From Pempheris klunzingeri (taxonomy: Eukaryota > Chordata > Actinopteri > Acropomatiformes > Pempheridae), in assembly GCF_042242105.1 (NCBI RefSeq), contig NC_092029.1, positions 7,131,885 to 7,195,884 on the forward strand: 64,000 nucleotides of DNA, written 5' to 3'. A model generated the notes under the pieces. It did not search any database. It saw only the letters and a program-made list of their open reading frames with translations, and was not told the origin of the DNA. This document shows positions 13,501 to 35,144 of this stretch, piece by piece. Both the position numbers and the translations under genes were made by a program. How positions within the stretch are numbered: the stretch's first letter is position 1; each line of letters begins with the position of its first letter.

Positions 13501-16052
13501 GTGTCCCTGCGGCTGATTACGTTGCCAGATTTGTCATCTTCAACTCAACATTTGAATTGTACACCCACAGGTAAAAGATTCAATAATTACTGCATGTTTC
13601 ATAAAACACAGTGAATTATTCATGATAGCATCAAATGAATCCTGATTTAATCGCTGTTCTGTTCTTAACTGGCCTCCAGCATCGACCAGTTAAAAATGCA
13701 ACTTTCCAACTTTATTTGGATGTTTTTTATTAGGAAAACTTCTGTAATCTGTTTAGTCATCGGGATGTGAATAATAGGCAGACCATTTGTTTGGCTTATT
13801 TTCTCAACGACTGACTTGTTACATACGCAGTCTGTTCCCGACTGGTTTTCTGACTGTGTAATTATCCTTCGACTTCCGCCAGTTACCTTGGAAATGGACT
13901 GATGGCAGCGCGACTGGCCACACTGGGCGCTTTGGGTGCAGAAGGTACTGTGCTGAAGAAAAGGCGGCCCACTGTAATTAGCTGTGGTTCAGTGTTGTTC
14001 ATTGTGAGCGTGTCTCTAAAGTACGCTGAGACACAACAGTGAGTCAGTTCTCCATGTTGTTCTCTCGGGTGTTTTTTTTTTCCCTTTCTGGCTTGTTCTC
14101 CAAATACTGAGTAAAGGAGGCAACGTAAGAAAGGTGTTTCTGATGGATGTACTTCTGGTCTTTCATTCTAATAAACAATTCAAGCGAGACCCTGAGATGA
14201 ATCACCGCAGGGCTTCAGAAGAGATTGTGTTAGTGAATTCTTGAGTCAGTCTGACCAAGTGTGCAGCCTTTGAGCCAGTTAAAAGATTAAACGAGTCATG
14301 TCTTCTCTCAAAGGGTTGGAGTGGCGGGTTTTTAGAAGTTCATGCCTGCCAAAGAAGTTCAGGGATGAATGGAGCTTTGGAGGGCTGACATATCAAGTGA
14401 GCGGGGACCCTGATGGTAAGATTCTGTTTATTTAAAGTACAATCAATCTGCTGAGTCAAGTAAACCCAAAGCTAATGAATGGGGGAACTGAATGCTTTTT
14501 AAACATCCCTCTGAATTTTATTGTGATGGGGCTAAACTCAGGATTTCTGCAGACTACCAATATCCAGATTAAATCAAGATAAGTGACAGATTTGAGCAAA
14601 AAACAAAACAGAAATCCTTGTACTTGCAACCAAACATCTGCAGCAATGTCTCCAAAGCCCATTAAAATGGACTTAGTAGAATTACACATCATTTCATATT
14701 GTCGTTCCAACATAAGATGCATAATTCACACCACTGTCTCCGTTTCTTCTCCAGGTTATGCAGGATACAAGCTTTGTTATCAAGAAGTGCTTTCAGTGGT
14801 GAAGGGGATTATTCATCAGCCGTATGAGCTTGAAGACAGCAATGTTTTCTATGCATTCTCCTATTACTTTGACAGAGCGGTGGATGCAGGCCTTATCGGT
14901 TAGCACACACTCACACACACCTTACATAATTATACAGACCCAGCAGGGTGTTATTACCCATTCCAATGTGAGACAGAGGCAGAACACTCAGTGTCTGCAC
15001 GTCTGTGGATTTGACGAGCCATAGGTGTGTAGTTATTAAAGAAATTGCTATCCTCTGCTAGTCCAAGCTGAAAGGGCGCAAGCTCTGTTATTAGTATTAT
15101 GGAAATGTGCATGTAGATCAGCTCTCGTAATGAATGGTATAGCATTTTATATGTGAAGGAAATGACCCGTATCACCCCTTTTCAGATGGGGTTCAAGGAG
15201 GAATGCTGGAGGTCAGAGACTTCAAGAAAAGAGCTAAAGAGGGTGAGATGGGTAGAGCAATGCATCGTTACTATGACACATCTGCAGCTCCCTGTACTTG
15301 AGACGCAGGGTGCATCTCAATAGTCTGAACTTGCATCCTCGCTGCTATCTGAAATCCTGCCCTCATCCTTTCTGCAGAATACAGATGACTGATTATCCAA
15401 GCTAACAGACTCTCTCCTTTGTCTGCTCAGTGTGCAATAAGATGACCAAGTACCCTCCCATCAGTCCTTTCCTGTGTATGGACATGACCTACATCACTTG
15501 TCTGCTCAAAGATGGGTTCGGCTTTAAGGAGCGCACCGTGCTACAGGTAAGGCAGTGTGATACATGCCTTTCTTATAAGGACGCAACAGAAAGAAAAGAC
15601 AGGAAGGAACATTGATCAAAAGGTACAAGGCATTAGAAAATCAAATACTCGTGTTTGAACCTCTAAAGCTCAGATATAAATATATAAATCACAAGCTTCA
15701 CTAGAACACAGGCTAAGTTTAGCCTCCATTTAGCATTCATACGATTTAAAATAACTATGTCTAACCCTTTTCTATTACATTTGAAATTGTAATGAATTGA
15801 TGTCATCTGAAAGAAGTGATGCTCCAAACCTCAACAGCACAATTCATGCTCTCTGACATAAAAAGCGACTGAAAAAAGGGAAATTCTTCACAACACTTCT
15901 GTTACTTTTTTATTTCAATAAATAAAAAAGGCATTTGAGTGATTTTGGTGGTTTTTTTTCCCTCCTAGTTGACCAAGAAAGTGAACAACGTGGAGGCAAG
16001 CTGGGCTTTGGGCGCCACGTTGGACCACTTCCACAACCTGAAGATCCACTGA
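10568..16052 (+). CDS. entpd5: Ectonucleoside triphosphate diphosphohydrolase 5 (ER UDPase/GDPase)
   Basis: ENTPD5 is a soluble GDA1/CD39-family nucleoside diphosphatase of the ER and secretory path. It hydrolyses UDP and GDP and so supports N-glycoprotein folding; in zebrafish it is needed for bone mineralisation. Thirteen coding exons join in phase: 10568-10793, 11212-11291, 11729-11872, 12327-12402, 12907-12942, 13299-13387, 13488-13570, 13883-13944, 14314-14415, 14755-14898, 15186-15242, 15431-15546 and 15969-16052. They give 432 residues (human 428). The protein opens with a cleavable-type signal peptide ([19 protein letters not shown]) and has no second membrane segment. Apyrase motifs in order are DAGSTGTR (ACR1), ATAGLR (ACR2), [14 protein letters not shown] (ACR3), LDLGGGSTQ (ACR4) and ASWALGA (ACR5). 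N-glycosylation sequons include NHS, NGT and NST. ENTPD6 is the nearest alternative, but the signal peptide without an anchor, the DGFGF and LTKKVNN stretches and the aldh6a1 linkage favour ENTPD5. ATG at 10568 is the first in frame after the acceptor. Confidence 0.95.
11535..11670. repeat. tRNA-derived SINE-like fragment in an entpd5 intron
   Basis: An A-box-like AGCTGAATGGTTACAC is followed about 50 bases later by a B-box-like TGTTCGATTCC, then GCCGACAACTTTG and a CCCCCTCT-type tail. This is the layout of common teleost tRNA-headed SINEs. It is diverged and truncated, and it is not a tRNA gene because no cloverleaf can be completed. Confidence 0.5.
12122..12165. repeat. Possible retroelement tail fragment
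   Basis: The word ACTTTATTAATCCCCCTGAG followed by GGAATT resembles the 3' tails of fish LINE/SINE elements. It lies in an entpd5 intron. Short, so low confidence. Confidence 0.4.
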
Positions 16053-16473
16053 GGAGAAGGGAGGAGCAAACACTGCCGATTTAGACGGTGCTCAATAACA
16101 AAGACGAGTAATGCTGCACTACCTTATCTGACAGCTCCAGACATCTGCTGTTTGTTTCTTAGGAGCAGAACTAACCTCAGAAGTCATTCTTGATTTATTT
16201 ATTTTTTACAAGCAATTATTCTCAAGTGTTAATTTACTGAGCTGTAAATGAGCAATGTGTGCCTCACTCAGAGAACAAGTGCAGCACTGGAGGTTGACAT
16301 TTGAGTGAAAGATGTTACCAATAACACAGAGTTAATGCAGCTTTGGGCATTACTAGATACACAAGTTGACATGTTTGTGTGCTTTACTCAGGCTGGTGAA
16401 CAGGGCGACCTGGCTTGTGAGGCTGGTTCAGCTGACCAGTGTTTACATGCAGAAATGTGACACTTTAGCAGTT

Positions 16474-16479
16474 TTTAAT
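16474..16479 (-). terminator. znf410: Candidate polyadenylation signal ATTAAA, znf410
   Basis: This is the nearest minus-strand signal variant below the znf410 stop (16933). AATAAA copies at about 16194-16203 are the alternative. Either would place znf410 transcript ends inside the entpd5 3' UTR. Confidence 0.4.
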
Positions 16480-16784
16480 GTCAGATGTGTTGTTATTATT
16501 AATAAGGATGATGATTGTGGGGTTTACGCATGTGTGTCACATTTCAGTCGATCATGTCAACCACTGATAGTTTAAAGATAAGAGGGACTCATTATTCATT
16601 GGAGAATATCATCACTGCAGTTCAACCTCAGACTTCTGTTTACAATAATACACATAACGATGCATGGTCGTTATATTTTCATAAACTTTTAAACCCGTCT
16701 CAGTTTTTCTTTGGGAGAATTTTTTTTTAAAAACTTAAGGAAAAAAGATTGCTTATACAAACTTTGCCATTTCACGCTTGTCAA

Positions 16785-16790
16785 AATAAA
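16785..16790 (+). terminator. entpd5: Polyadenylation signal AATAAA, entpd5
   Basis: Canonical hexamer in CAAAATAAAACC, 733 bases after the entpd5 stop. I saw no earlier plus-strand AATAAA or ATTAAA in the UTR. Confidence 0.65.
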
Positions 16791-16932
16791 ACCATCATCA
16801 ATTGCTAATTACAAATATCTACAGGGGTGAAGGTCAGAGATGAATCTATTTACAAATAGATGTCTGTAAGTCCACTGTGATGCTCCGTGCCGCTTAAACA
16901 GGCAGTGTGTGACATTTTTTCATGATGGCGAT

Positions 16933-28372
<11,440 letters not shown>

Positions 28373-29010
28373 GGGTCACCCTGTGTGGAGTCTGCAGAAT
28401 GACAGGATGACACTGATGCATCAAACGCACCCGAAATTACTACGATTTTCTCAAGTTTAATCAAAGCAGCACTCACCTCAGCTTTGACCTACTGATTGTG
28501 ATTCTCTGTCGGTCATACGCGCAGGCTGCAGATCATCTCTGAGTGAAAACCATCGCACAGTCTGCGGTCAGACATCAGGACAAAACGTCAAATTTATCAA
28601 GCCTCACTCTCGGCTAGTTGACAGCCAGCCGCTGCAAGTGTGACAATTAAAGAGCAAATAACTAATCGCTCATGTAATGTAGCTAAAAGACGACAGCACA
28701 GCGGCAGTCTAAACTGTGCAGGATAAAACAGACGGGTGACAGTCTGCGTTGCTAACTTAGCTAGCAGGGTTAGCAGTTACCAAACTAGCACTGGGGCTAC
28801 CACCCTGATGTTAGCAGCCCGGTGTCAAACCAAGGTAGCTAATTATCCACCATTTAAATCTTTAGTAACATAAAACTACTCCGTTTACCTTGTAATAGTT
28901 GTATAATCGAGCTACAACCTAAGAGAAGCTAGATAAATATCCCACAACAGAGTAGCAGGTTTGTTCTACGGAATCTCTGATGGAACAATAATAGAGCACT
29001 TCCGCGTTTG
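28373..29010 (-). promoter_or_regulatory. znf410: znf410 5' UTR and promoter region
   Basis: On the minus strand, a likely first non-coding exon ends at 28889 with donor ACAAG|GTAAAC, and a second 5' UTR exon starts at 28391 after TTCTGCAG, 19 bases before the ATG. An ETS-type CACTTCCG at 28998-29005 marks the probable start region. GCTAAC/TTAGC-type words are dense at 28747-28850. Splice choice and start site are inferred from sequence only. Confidence 0.5.
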
Positions 29011-29919
29011 CCACACAGTGAGCCTGTACCGTGGGCGCCACCCAGCGGTCAAAACTGTGAACTACACTATAAGGTCAAAATCCAGTGGGGAATCACAAAG
29101 ATAGTGAGGCATTATTGCTTCTTGGTGAGTTAACAAATAGATAAATACCAAGCCCTTACTATTCCCTATCTTCTGACGTTTTGTCTTAATCTCTAATCTT
29201 GTTGTTGATTATTTAACAAGATCCATTAATCAATGCTTAATCGAGGCAGGCGATCTGGAGTTAATCCTCCATGCATGCACAAGAGACACGAAAACAAACA
29301 CTGGGTCCACCAGAGGTGTTACCATTTGTAATAAAGGTCCAAGTCATTTTGAATACAATTAAGTCACGTGTATTTTATGATTTTGGGGTATTTACAACAA
29401 GTAGTTCTCACCAAAAACATAAAAACTTAGAGGGGCACCAGGACAGACAGGTCTCCAATTGTCTAGTCCTCCATTATATGAAAGTCTGCAAGCACAAACG
29501 CTGTTTGTTTTCACAAGTTTTCACATTACAGGGGATTTCCCTTGGTGCATAAACAAGAAAAAAAGTTCAACTATAGATATTTACGATGTAGAATCTAACA
29601 AATAAAATAAAAAATACAATAAACATATGTACACTATATCTGTTTTAAAGAATGAAAGAACTAGATAAGCAGCGTGTGTGTGTGTGTGTGTATGTGTATA
29701 ATATGTCTGGATATATCTACATATAAGAATTTTGTCAAAAAATGTTTTGTTGTGTGTATAGTTGAACCACACCACTCACTTTGCTGTAGACGCCGATGTT
29801 ACAATTTGATCAGTATCATTGCTTGTTCATGAGATGGATCTGGATCCTCTCCAAAATGTAATGTGCAGTGGAAATCCATTTCTGCCAATGTGAAGCAATA
29901 AAAAAAAGTTCTTGGAAGT

Positions 29920-30040
29920 CATTATAATGAGAAACTTTCTTGAGATAATGATGTAGTATCTCAAAATAATGAGAAACTTTTTCAAAATAAACACACCCAG
30001 TATCTCAAGTCATTATTTTGAGAAAGTTTCTCATTATAGG
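29920..30040. repeat. Short fold-back (inverted-repeat) element
   Basis: ATAATGAGAAACTTTCT on the left is matched in reverse complement by AGAAAGTTTCTCATTAT on the right. A TATCTCAA/TTGAGATA pair lies inside. Such 'ATTTTGAGAAAGTTTCTCATT' hairpins are frequent in teleost genomes and look like tiny MITEs. Confidence 0.6.
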
Positions 30041-30054
30041 ATATACAGGATCTT

Positions 30055-30195
30055 CACACTGGCGGAGGTACAGTGACATCCTTCCACCAAGTTTCATGAA
30101 AACTGAATAATAGAGGCCAGTGGTGTTTCTGTAATCCTGCTGACACAGAAAAACCATCAGCACCCTAAACACGACCTCTCTGGTGGAGATAATAA
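30055..30195. repeat. Probable dispersed repeat with GGCGGAGGT end
   Basis: CACTGGCGGAGGTACAG is followed by CCACCAAGTTTCATGAAAAC, TAATCCTGCTGACA and a CCTCTCTGGTGGAGAT end. I recognise this arrangement as a common teleost interspersed repeat. The exact family is unknown to me without a search. Confidence 0.45.
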
Positions 30196-30498
30196 ACTTT
30201 CAATAAGACTGCAGAGGCATAACAGACTTTATAGCTCCTGAAGTGTGATCTCATGTTTGCAAAATCCTCACATTGTTCACACTGTTTGTATCAAACACAC
30301 ATTTCTGTCTAATCACAGTCTTCCTCTCAGTGGGCTAGTGTGATGATAGAGGTGTATGAACAACTCCAAAAATAGACACTTCAGTCCTCCTTTCTCTCAC
30401 CTCTGTCCGAGACTAAAAACTTAGTGCTCCTCCTCAGTCAGTGTAGAAATGAGGCGAATAACACCACACTAAACAAGAACACACCTTTTGGAATGACA

Positions 30499-30504
30499 TT
30501 TATT
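30499..30504 (-). terminator. cipc: Candidate distal polyadenylation signal AATAAA, cipc
   Basis: Minus-strand AATAAA in GTGTAATAAATGTC, 4.6 kb after the cipc stop. Mammalian CIPC has a long 3' UTR, so use of this site is plausible. Nearer AATAAA copies on this strand were not examined exhaustively. Confidence 0.35.
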
Positions 30505-33500
30505 ACACAAGCAATGAGTCTCTAGCTTAAAATGTACAAAAAGAGCCCTAAAGATACGTCACATCGAACCCACGTTTAGTTGTATTTTATTGATCTGCTG
30601 TAACTGAAGTAAGTTCTATGTCCTCAGTGGTTTTTCAACTGTAAGACATGAAACAGATGTTTTGGTGAATCCTCCACAGTCCCATGAGGATTTCGACAAC
30701 TGTCTGCATCTACATTTTTAGAATAGCAAAAAAAGACTGCCAGCGAGCCACATTACATTCAGTCTGCCTAATTCTACGAAAAGGAATTATTTGGGCTGAT
30801 GATCATTCTGTCCATTATTACTACGGCTGAAACAAAATCACAATCCTTTACACAAACATGTCCAGCATCTTTAAAATGAAAGAAGGCAGACTGAAATGCA
30901 CTGAGGCAACAAAGCTGCCAACATTTAGATGAAAAACTCAAAATCCAGTGCCACTGTACAACAATAACAAAAAAAAGTCTTTACTCTTTTTCAGTGAACT
31001 CAAAGTTGAAAAATTGCAGCCACATAACACGATCTTGTCAAGACAACGGCAGTAACAATCCATGACACAGCATTTAGCATATATAACAGAGAAATCAGAG
31101 ACTCGTGGTTCCACTTAGTTCAGGCAATAGTCAAAATCACACGGACAGGATCCGGGAGAGAGAGAGAGACAGCAGTGTGGATCCACGTAAACAGAAACAA
31201 ACTTAGCCACCCTCTAATAAATAAATGTGACGTGGTAGCTGACGGCAGCTTCAAAAAGATGGACCTGACCGGCGTTGTTGTGCTACTTTCAGCCAAAACT
31301 TTTTGACATTTTACTATGAACCAATATCAGAGTCCATCAAACCATTTTCACTCGTTAGGAAAGAAAAACAAACTCTGTGCAGCTGATTGATGAGGACGGG
31401 GTCGACGAAAGAATTCAAATTGATTCTGTAATAATTATAAATTTAGAGTTTAGGTAAATGTGTGAGGTGTATTATTAGTAAAAGAAATGAAGGAAAAGAA
31501 AATTAGCAATGGTGGGGTCTCAAATCTGCTGTAAAACGAGCTCTCTCTCACACACAGAGGCATTTATTTTTGGCCAAAAGACCAAAATAGTTCCAGCGAT
31601 CTTGCTGCTGTCCTGGCTCGAGTGTCTCGATAAGGCCTTCATTAAGGACAAGTGGTATTAAAACAAATGACCGGTCTACTGCAGGGACAACAGCGCGCAT
31701 ATTACAGCCGTGTGTTTTCTTTTCTATGCATCAAAACCTATTTTGCTATGAACTCGCAGGTGGCTTTTGAAACACCGATTTAAAATCTAAATAGATTTAC
31801 AAGTGAGGTCATGAGGTTTACATACTTGTAAGATGCATGTCTAGGTCATGGCGCGGAAGAAATTCAATTATTTCTGCAACTTCTATTTTTATGTCTGCTA
31901 AACATGCACCTTTAACACACCACAAAAAAAAAACCCATCATAAATGAATTGTGGGTCAACTGGACGGGTCTACAATGTCCGTCTCTGTCTGTGCAGTCAG
32001 AGCCAGTTTGGCGTCGCTCATTAGCTTGAACCACATTTGTTATGGCGACAAGACACAAGGAGCTCATTTAAGATGTACTGGAAAGCAGATAAGAGATCTA
32101 CACAAGTCAGGAATTTTACTTGGAGCCAAAGTAAGTTAAAAAAAAAAAAAAACACACAAATTCTTCTCTATTAATAATTTTCCCCGAGTACAAAACAGTT
32201 CAACAGTGGAGTTTTGTCTGTTTACAAAATAAAAGCTGAAAGTTAATCAGTGCCCTCCGGTCCCTTTAAAAACTGATATGCAACAAAGACAGATGTGATG
32301 TTATTTGCAGAACGCCAACAGTTCAGTCACAAAAGAATCCAAACGTCTGAGTTTGTGTGACAAAGGCTTCTGCTCAGTTCATGGCAGCATACATGGCCCG
32401 ACACGACTCTATTAATGTTCACACAGTGAGACTGCAAGAGTCGACTGTAAATCATCCCTTAATGGAGATATTCATCAACATTAGCACAGCAAGCACATTA
32501 TCATCACATCAAATAGTATGTAGTTAAAAACAGAAAATGCAAAACTGGTTTAATACAGCAGAAACTGCTAGTTAATACAAAAATCTGACAAAATAAATGC
32601 TGTGCACTGCTACTACAGGGATCGTCTACGGTTGTGAGCTAATGTTGCCTCACACTTCAAGTACTGTAACTTAAACAAAGAGACCTGCAGTCTGCCTTAA
32701 TGAGCTGCCATAGCTGCCATTAAATTCTGAGAGCTCCTTTTTTATTATTTTAGTGCAAAGTTCTGTGACATATACTGGGTTTGGATATTAAGGCCATCAT
32801 TTATAAACATAAAAAAAAAGAAGTAAAATAAAGCATCACAAAACTGCACAACTGTTCCTAATCTGGACGTTGTAATAGTCAGACTCCCTGTGTCCACTGA
32901 AAATAAAAATCTGGATTTATGAGGCCCAAAGTTGATGCACAACAACCAGTCTTCATCAAGAAGTCCGACTTGATGGTTGTGTTAAGAGAAAAAAAAGGAC
33001 AAAAAAGTTTCACCCAATGAATATTTCACACATTCAGAAATGAACTTAAAATAGAAAAAGTCTGCACTTAAGTTAGATAACATTGCCACGTTAAATTACA
33101 TCCACGTGTACATAATAAAAAAAACACAAACATTTGACAGAACATAGATACAAGTCACTGATAAATATGGTTGATCTACAGGAAGCACCCTTTGCGCTGG
33201 GATGGTGTCAGGGAAGAATCTAAATGGCTGTTAAGAGCTTTACTTCCAGCCAGTTTGCCCTGTATTACAGCTGCCATCAACGTGATGGGAATGCTAACGT
33301 CGAGGCCATCGACGTGTCGTGCCAAATCTTCCACATCAAGTTTTAAAATGCAGCAGGAACTAAAAAGACACTTCAGGCACGTTAGTCTATTGAAAAGGTG
33401 CAGACTGGCGAAAGGCTCTGCATGCAAACAATGTGGCATGAGAATATTTACGTTATTGTAACCGCTGCATTAAAGTTTTCAGGTTCATGTACACACTTTA

Positions 33501-34145
33501 ACTCTTAACTGGAAATACCACAAATGATGAAACACAACCGAAAACAGAAACATCACCCTAACTCAGAATGAGTAGTTTACTGACATTGAAGTTTAAATAT
33601 CCAGTCTTGATTAAGGGTTTTAATCAAGCTTTCAGATTCTGAGCCTGTACTGTGCATTTAGTAAAAGTTTTATATTTGTTTACCCTTTCATGCCTTTGAT
33701 CCAAACCTCTCGGGGCTTTTGGGTCTTGATTGCCAATGAATGAAAGGATTCTGTGCAGCAGAGAGGCCGTTTTAGTGGGAGAGATTCGCTGTGGCAGAAC
33801 AGTGAGCTGTGGTTCTGGCCTTGTTTCGCCGTAGGTCCCCGACACACCAAGCTGACAGCTACAGCATGTCCTTCGCTGATAGCACTAGTCAGACCTTCTC
33901 TGTGGCTAATGGGACGAGCTTGTTGAATCAGCCATGGAGACGATTAGAGAGGGCTCTCTGACTGACCTAGCAAATCTGTGATTTCACATATTTGGTGTGG
34001 TTTTCCCACATCCACCACCTTCTTCTTTAACACAGTCTAAAGACCACAGTTTTAAGGGAGATATAATGATATTCCCAATTCATAATCTGAGCATATAGTG
34101 AGATTATTTTCACAAATTCTGTGGCAAAAAATAGTAGTGCAGTTT

Positions 34146-34220
34146 GCTTCGCTTAGGGCTGTCCCCTACGAGTCGACCAAACAGTAATCGATGAGAAGAG
34201 TCTCAGTCGACCGAGTTTTC
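34146..34220. repeat. Fragment of a dispersed teleost repeat (GGGCTGTCCCCTACGAGTCG type)
   Basis: The block runs through GAGTCGACCAAACAGTAATC and AGTCGACCGAG, matching from memory a common percomorph repeat rich in AGTCGACC words. It is non-coding. Confidence 0.45.
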
Positions 34221-34260
34221 TTTGCTCAGCTGGTCACAGAAAAAAAAAAAAAAAAATGAA

Positions 34261-34430
34261 ACAAGCCTCAAGCTCTTCCTTCGGAGTTGAGCAAAGGTCA
34301 AAAGTCAAAGATTCAACAAAAAAGTCAAAAGGTTCAACAAGTCAAGTCAAAAGACTTGACTTTTGCTCAACTCCTAAGGACACAACTATGACCTGGATGA
34401 CTGAGAATCTTCAGACAAGCCTCAAGCTCC
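34261..34430. repeat. Fold-back segment flanked by a 15-bp direct repeat
   Basis: CGGAGTTGAGCAAAGGTCAA on the left (about 34282) pairs with TTGACTTTTGCTCAACTCCT on the right (about 34357-34376). The loop contains further AAGTC/GACTT pairs. The direct repeat ACAAGCCTCAAGCTC lies at both ends (34261-34275 and 34415-34429). Confidence 0.65.
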
Positions 34431-35144
34431 CTTCAGGACCTACACCTTGTCATAATTAAAATAAAACCTATACAGCTGTACCGTGCATGATACCTAGAGG
34501 ACATTTATTTTGAAACGACAGACACAGGAAGTGACGACACTCAGTCAGTCACGTTTTCATGGCTGGTCTCAATGCTTGTTCTGACACATTCAGAATCATT
34601 AACAGGAAGCCCACTTTGTGTGTGCATTTCTATTATAAAGGCTCATTCTTTCTCAGCTCGGGGTCGCAAACCATTTTCTTATTCCTCACAAAAAAATTTT
34701 AAATAATTAAATTAATATCATAACCATTGACGACTACTTCACTAATGGCTTGACCACAGGTCTACTAGCCTGGATTACAAGTACAGACTGCTGACTGAAA
34801 TGTTTCCTCTCACACAGGAGCAGCACATATGTGCTGGTTGGAGGTCAGCTGGTCACCAGACTGCTGCTAGTCTTACACTGAGTTGCAAATTGTAACAGAA
34901 GACATGAGGCAACAAAAAGTCTTTACCTTCACTAAATTTTTGAGGTCGGCTTGGTGTGTCAGGGCCCTAAGGCAGCCAAAATGTAGGCCACAGCACACTG
35001 TCTGTATGAGAGAGTCTGGGAATGGGGGTGTATTATAGAGCACATTACTTTCGGTCCATCTGTCTCTGCACGCTGCAACCCCCAACCCTGGCCTTCCCAT
35101 GCCATCTCAGACTACGGGATTACTAACATTAGTCTAGTCTAGGT

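Larger units (their letters stand above)
16053..16932. other. Shared 3' UTR region between convergent entpd5 (+) and znf410 (-)
   Basis: This 880-base gap separates two stop codons on opposite strands. It holds the entpd5 poly(A) signal at 16785-16790, close to the znf410 stop. The only minus-strand signals for znf410 lie deep inside the entpd5 UTR: ATTAAA at 16474-16479 and AATAAA copies near 16194-16203. The human genes FAM161B and COQ6, which lie between these loci, are absent. Confidence 0.6.
29041..30490. other. Intergenic gap between znf410 promoter and cipc 3' end
   Basis: No gene is recognised. The gap holds a (GT)n run at 29674-29697, a fold-back element at 29920-30040 and a probable dispersed repeat at 30055-30195. 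The two longest open frames (93 and 64 aa) lack recognisable similarity. Confidence 0.6.
30505..35144 (-). other. cipc: Probable long cipc 3' UTR
   Basis: This AT-rich stretch lacks convincing coding sequence on either strand. It contains A-runs (31926-31935, 32138-32152), repeats at 34146-34220 and 34261-34430, and minus-strand poly(A) signals. The 3' UTR reading is inferred from the long UTR of mammalian CIPC and the absence of any other gene. Confidence 0.4.
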
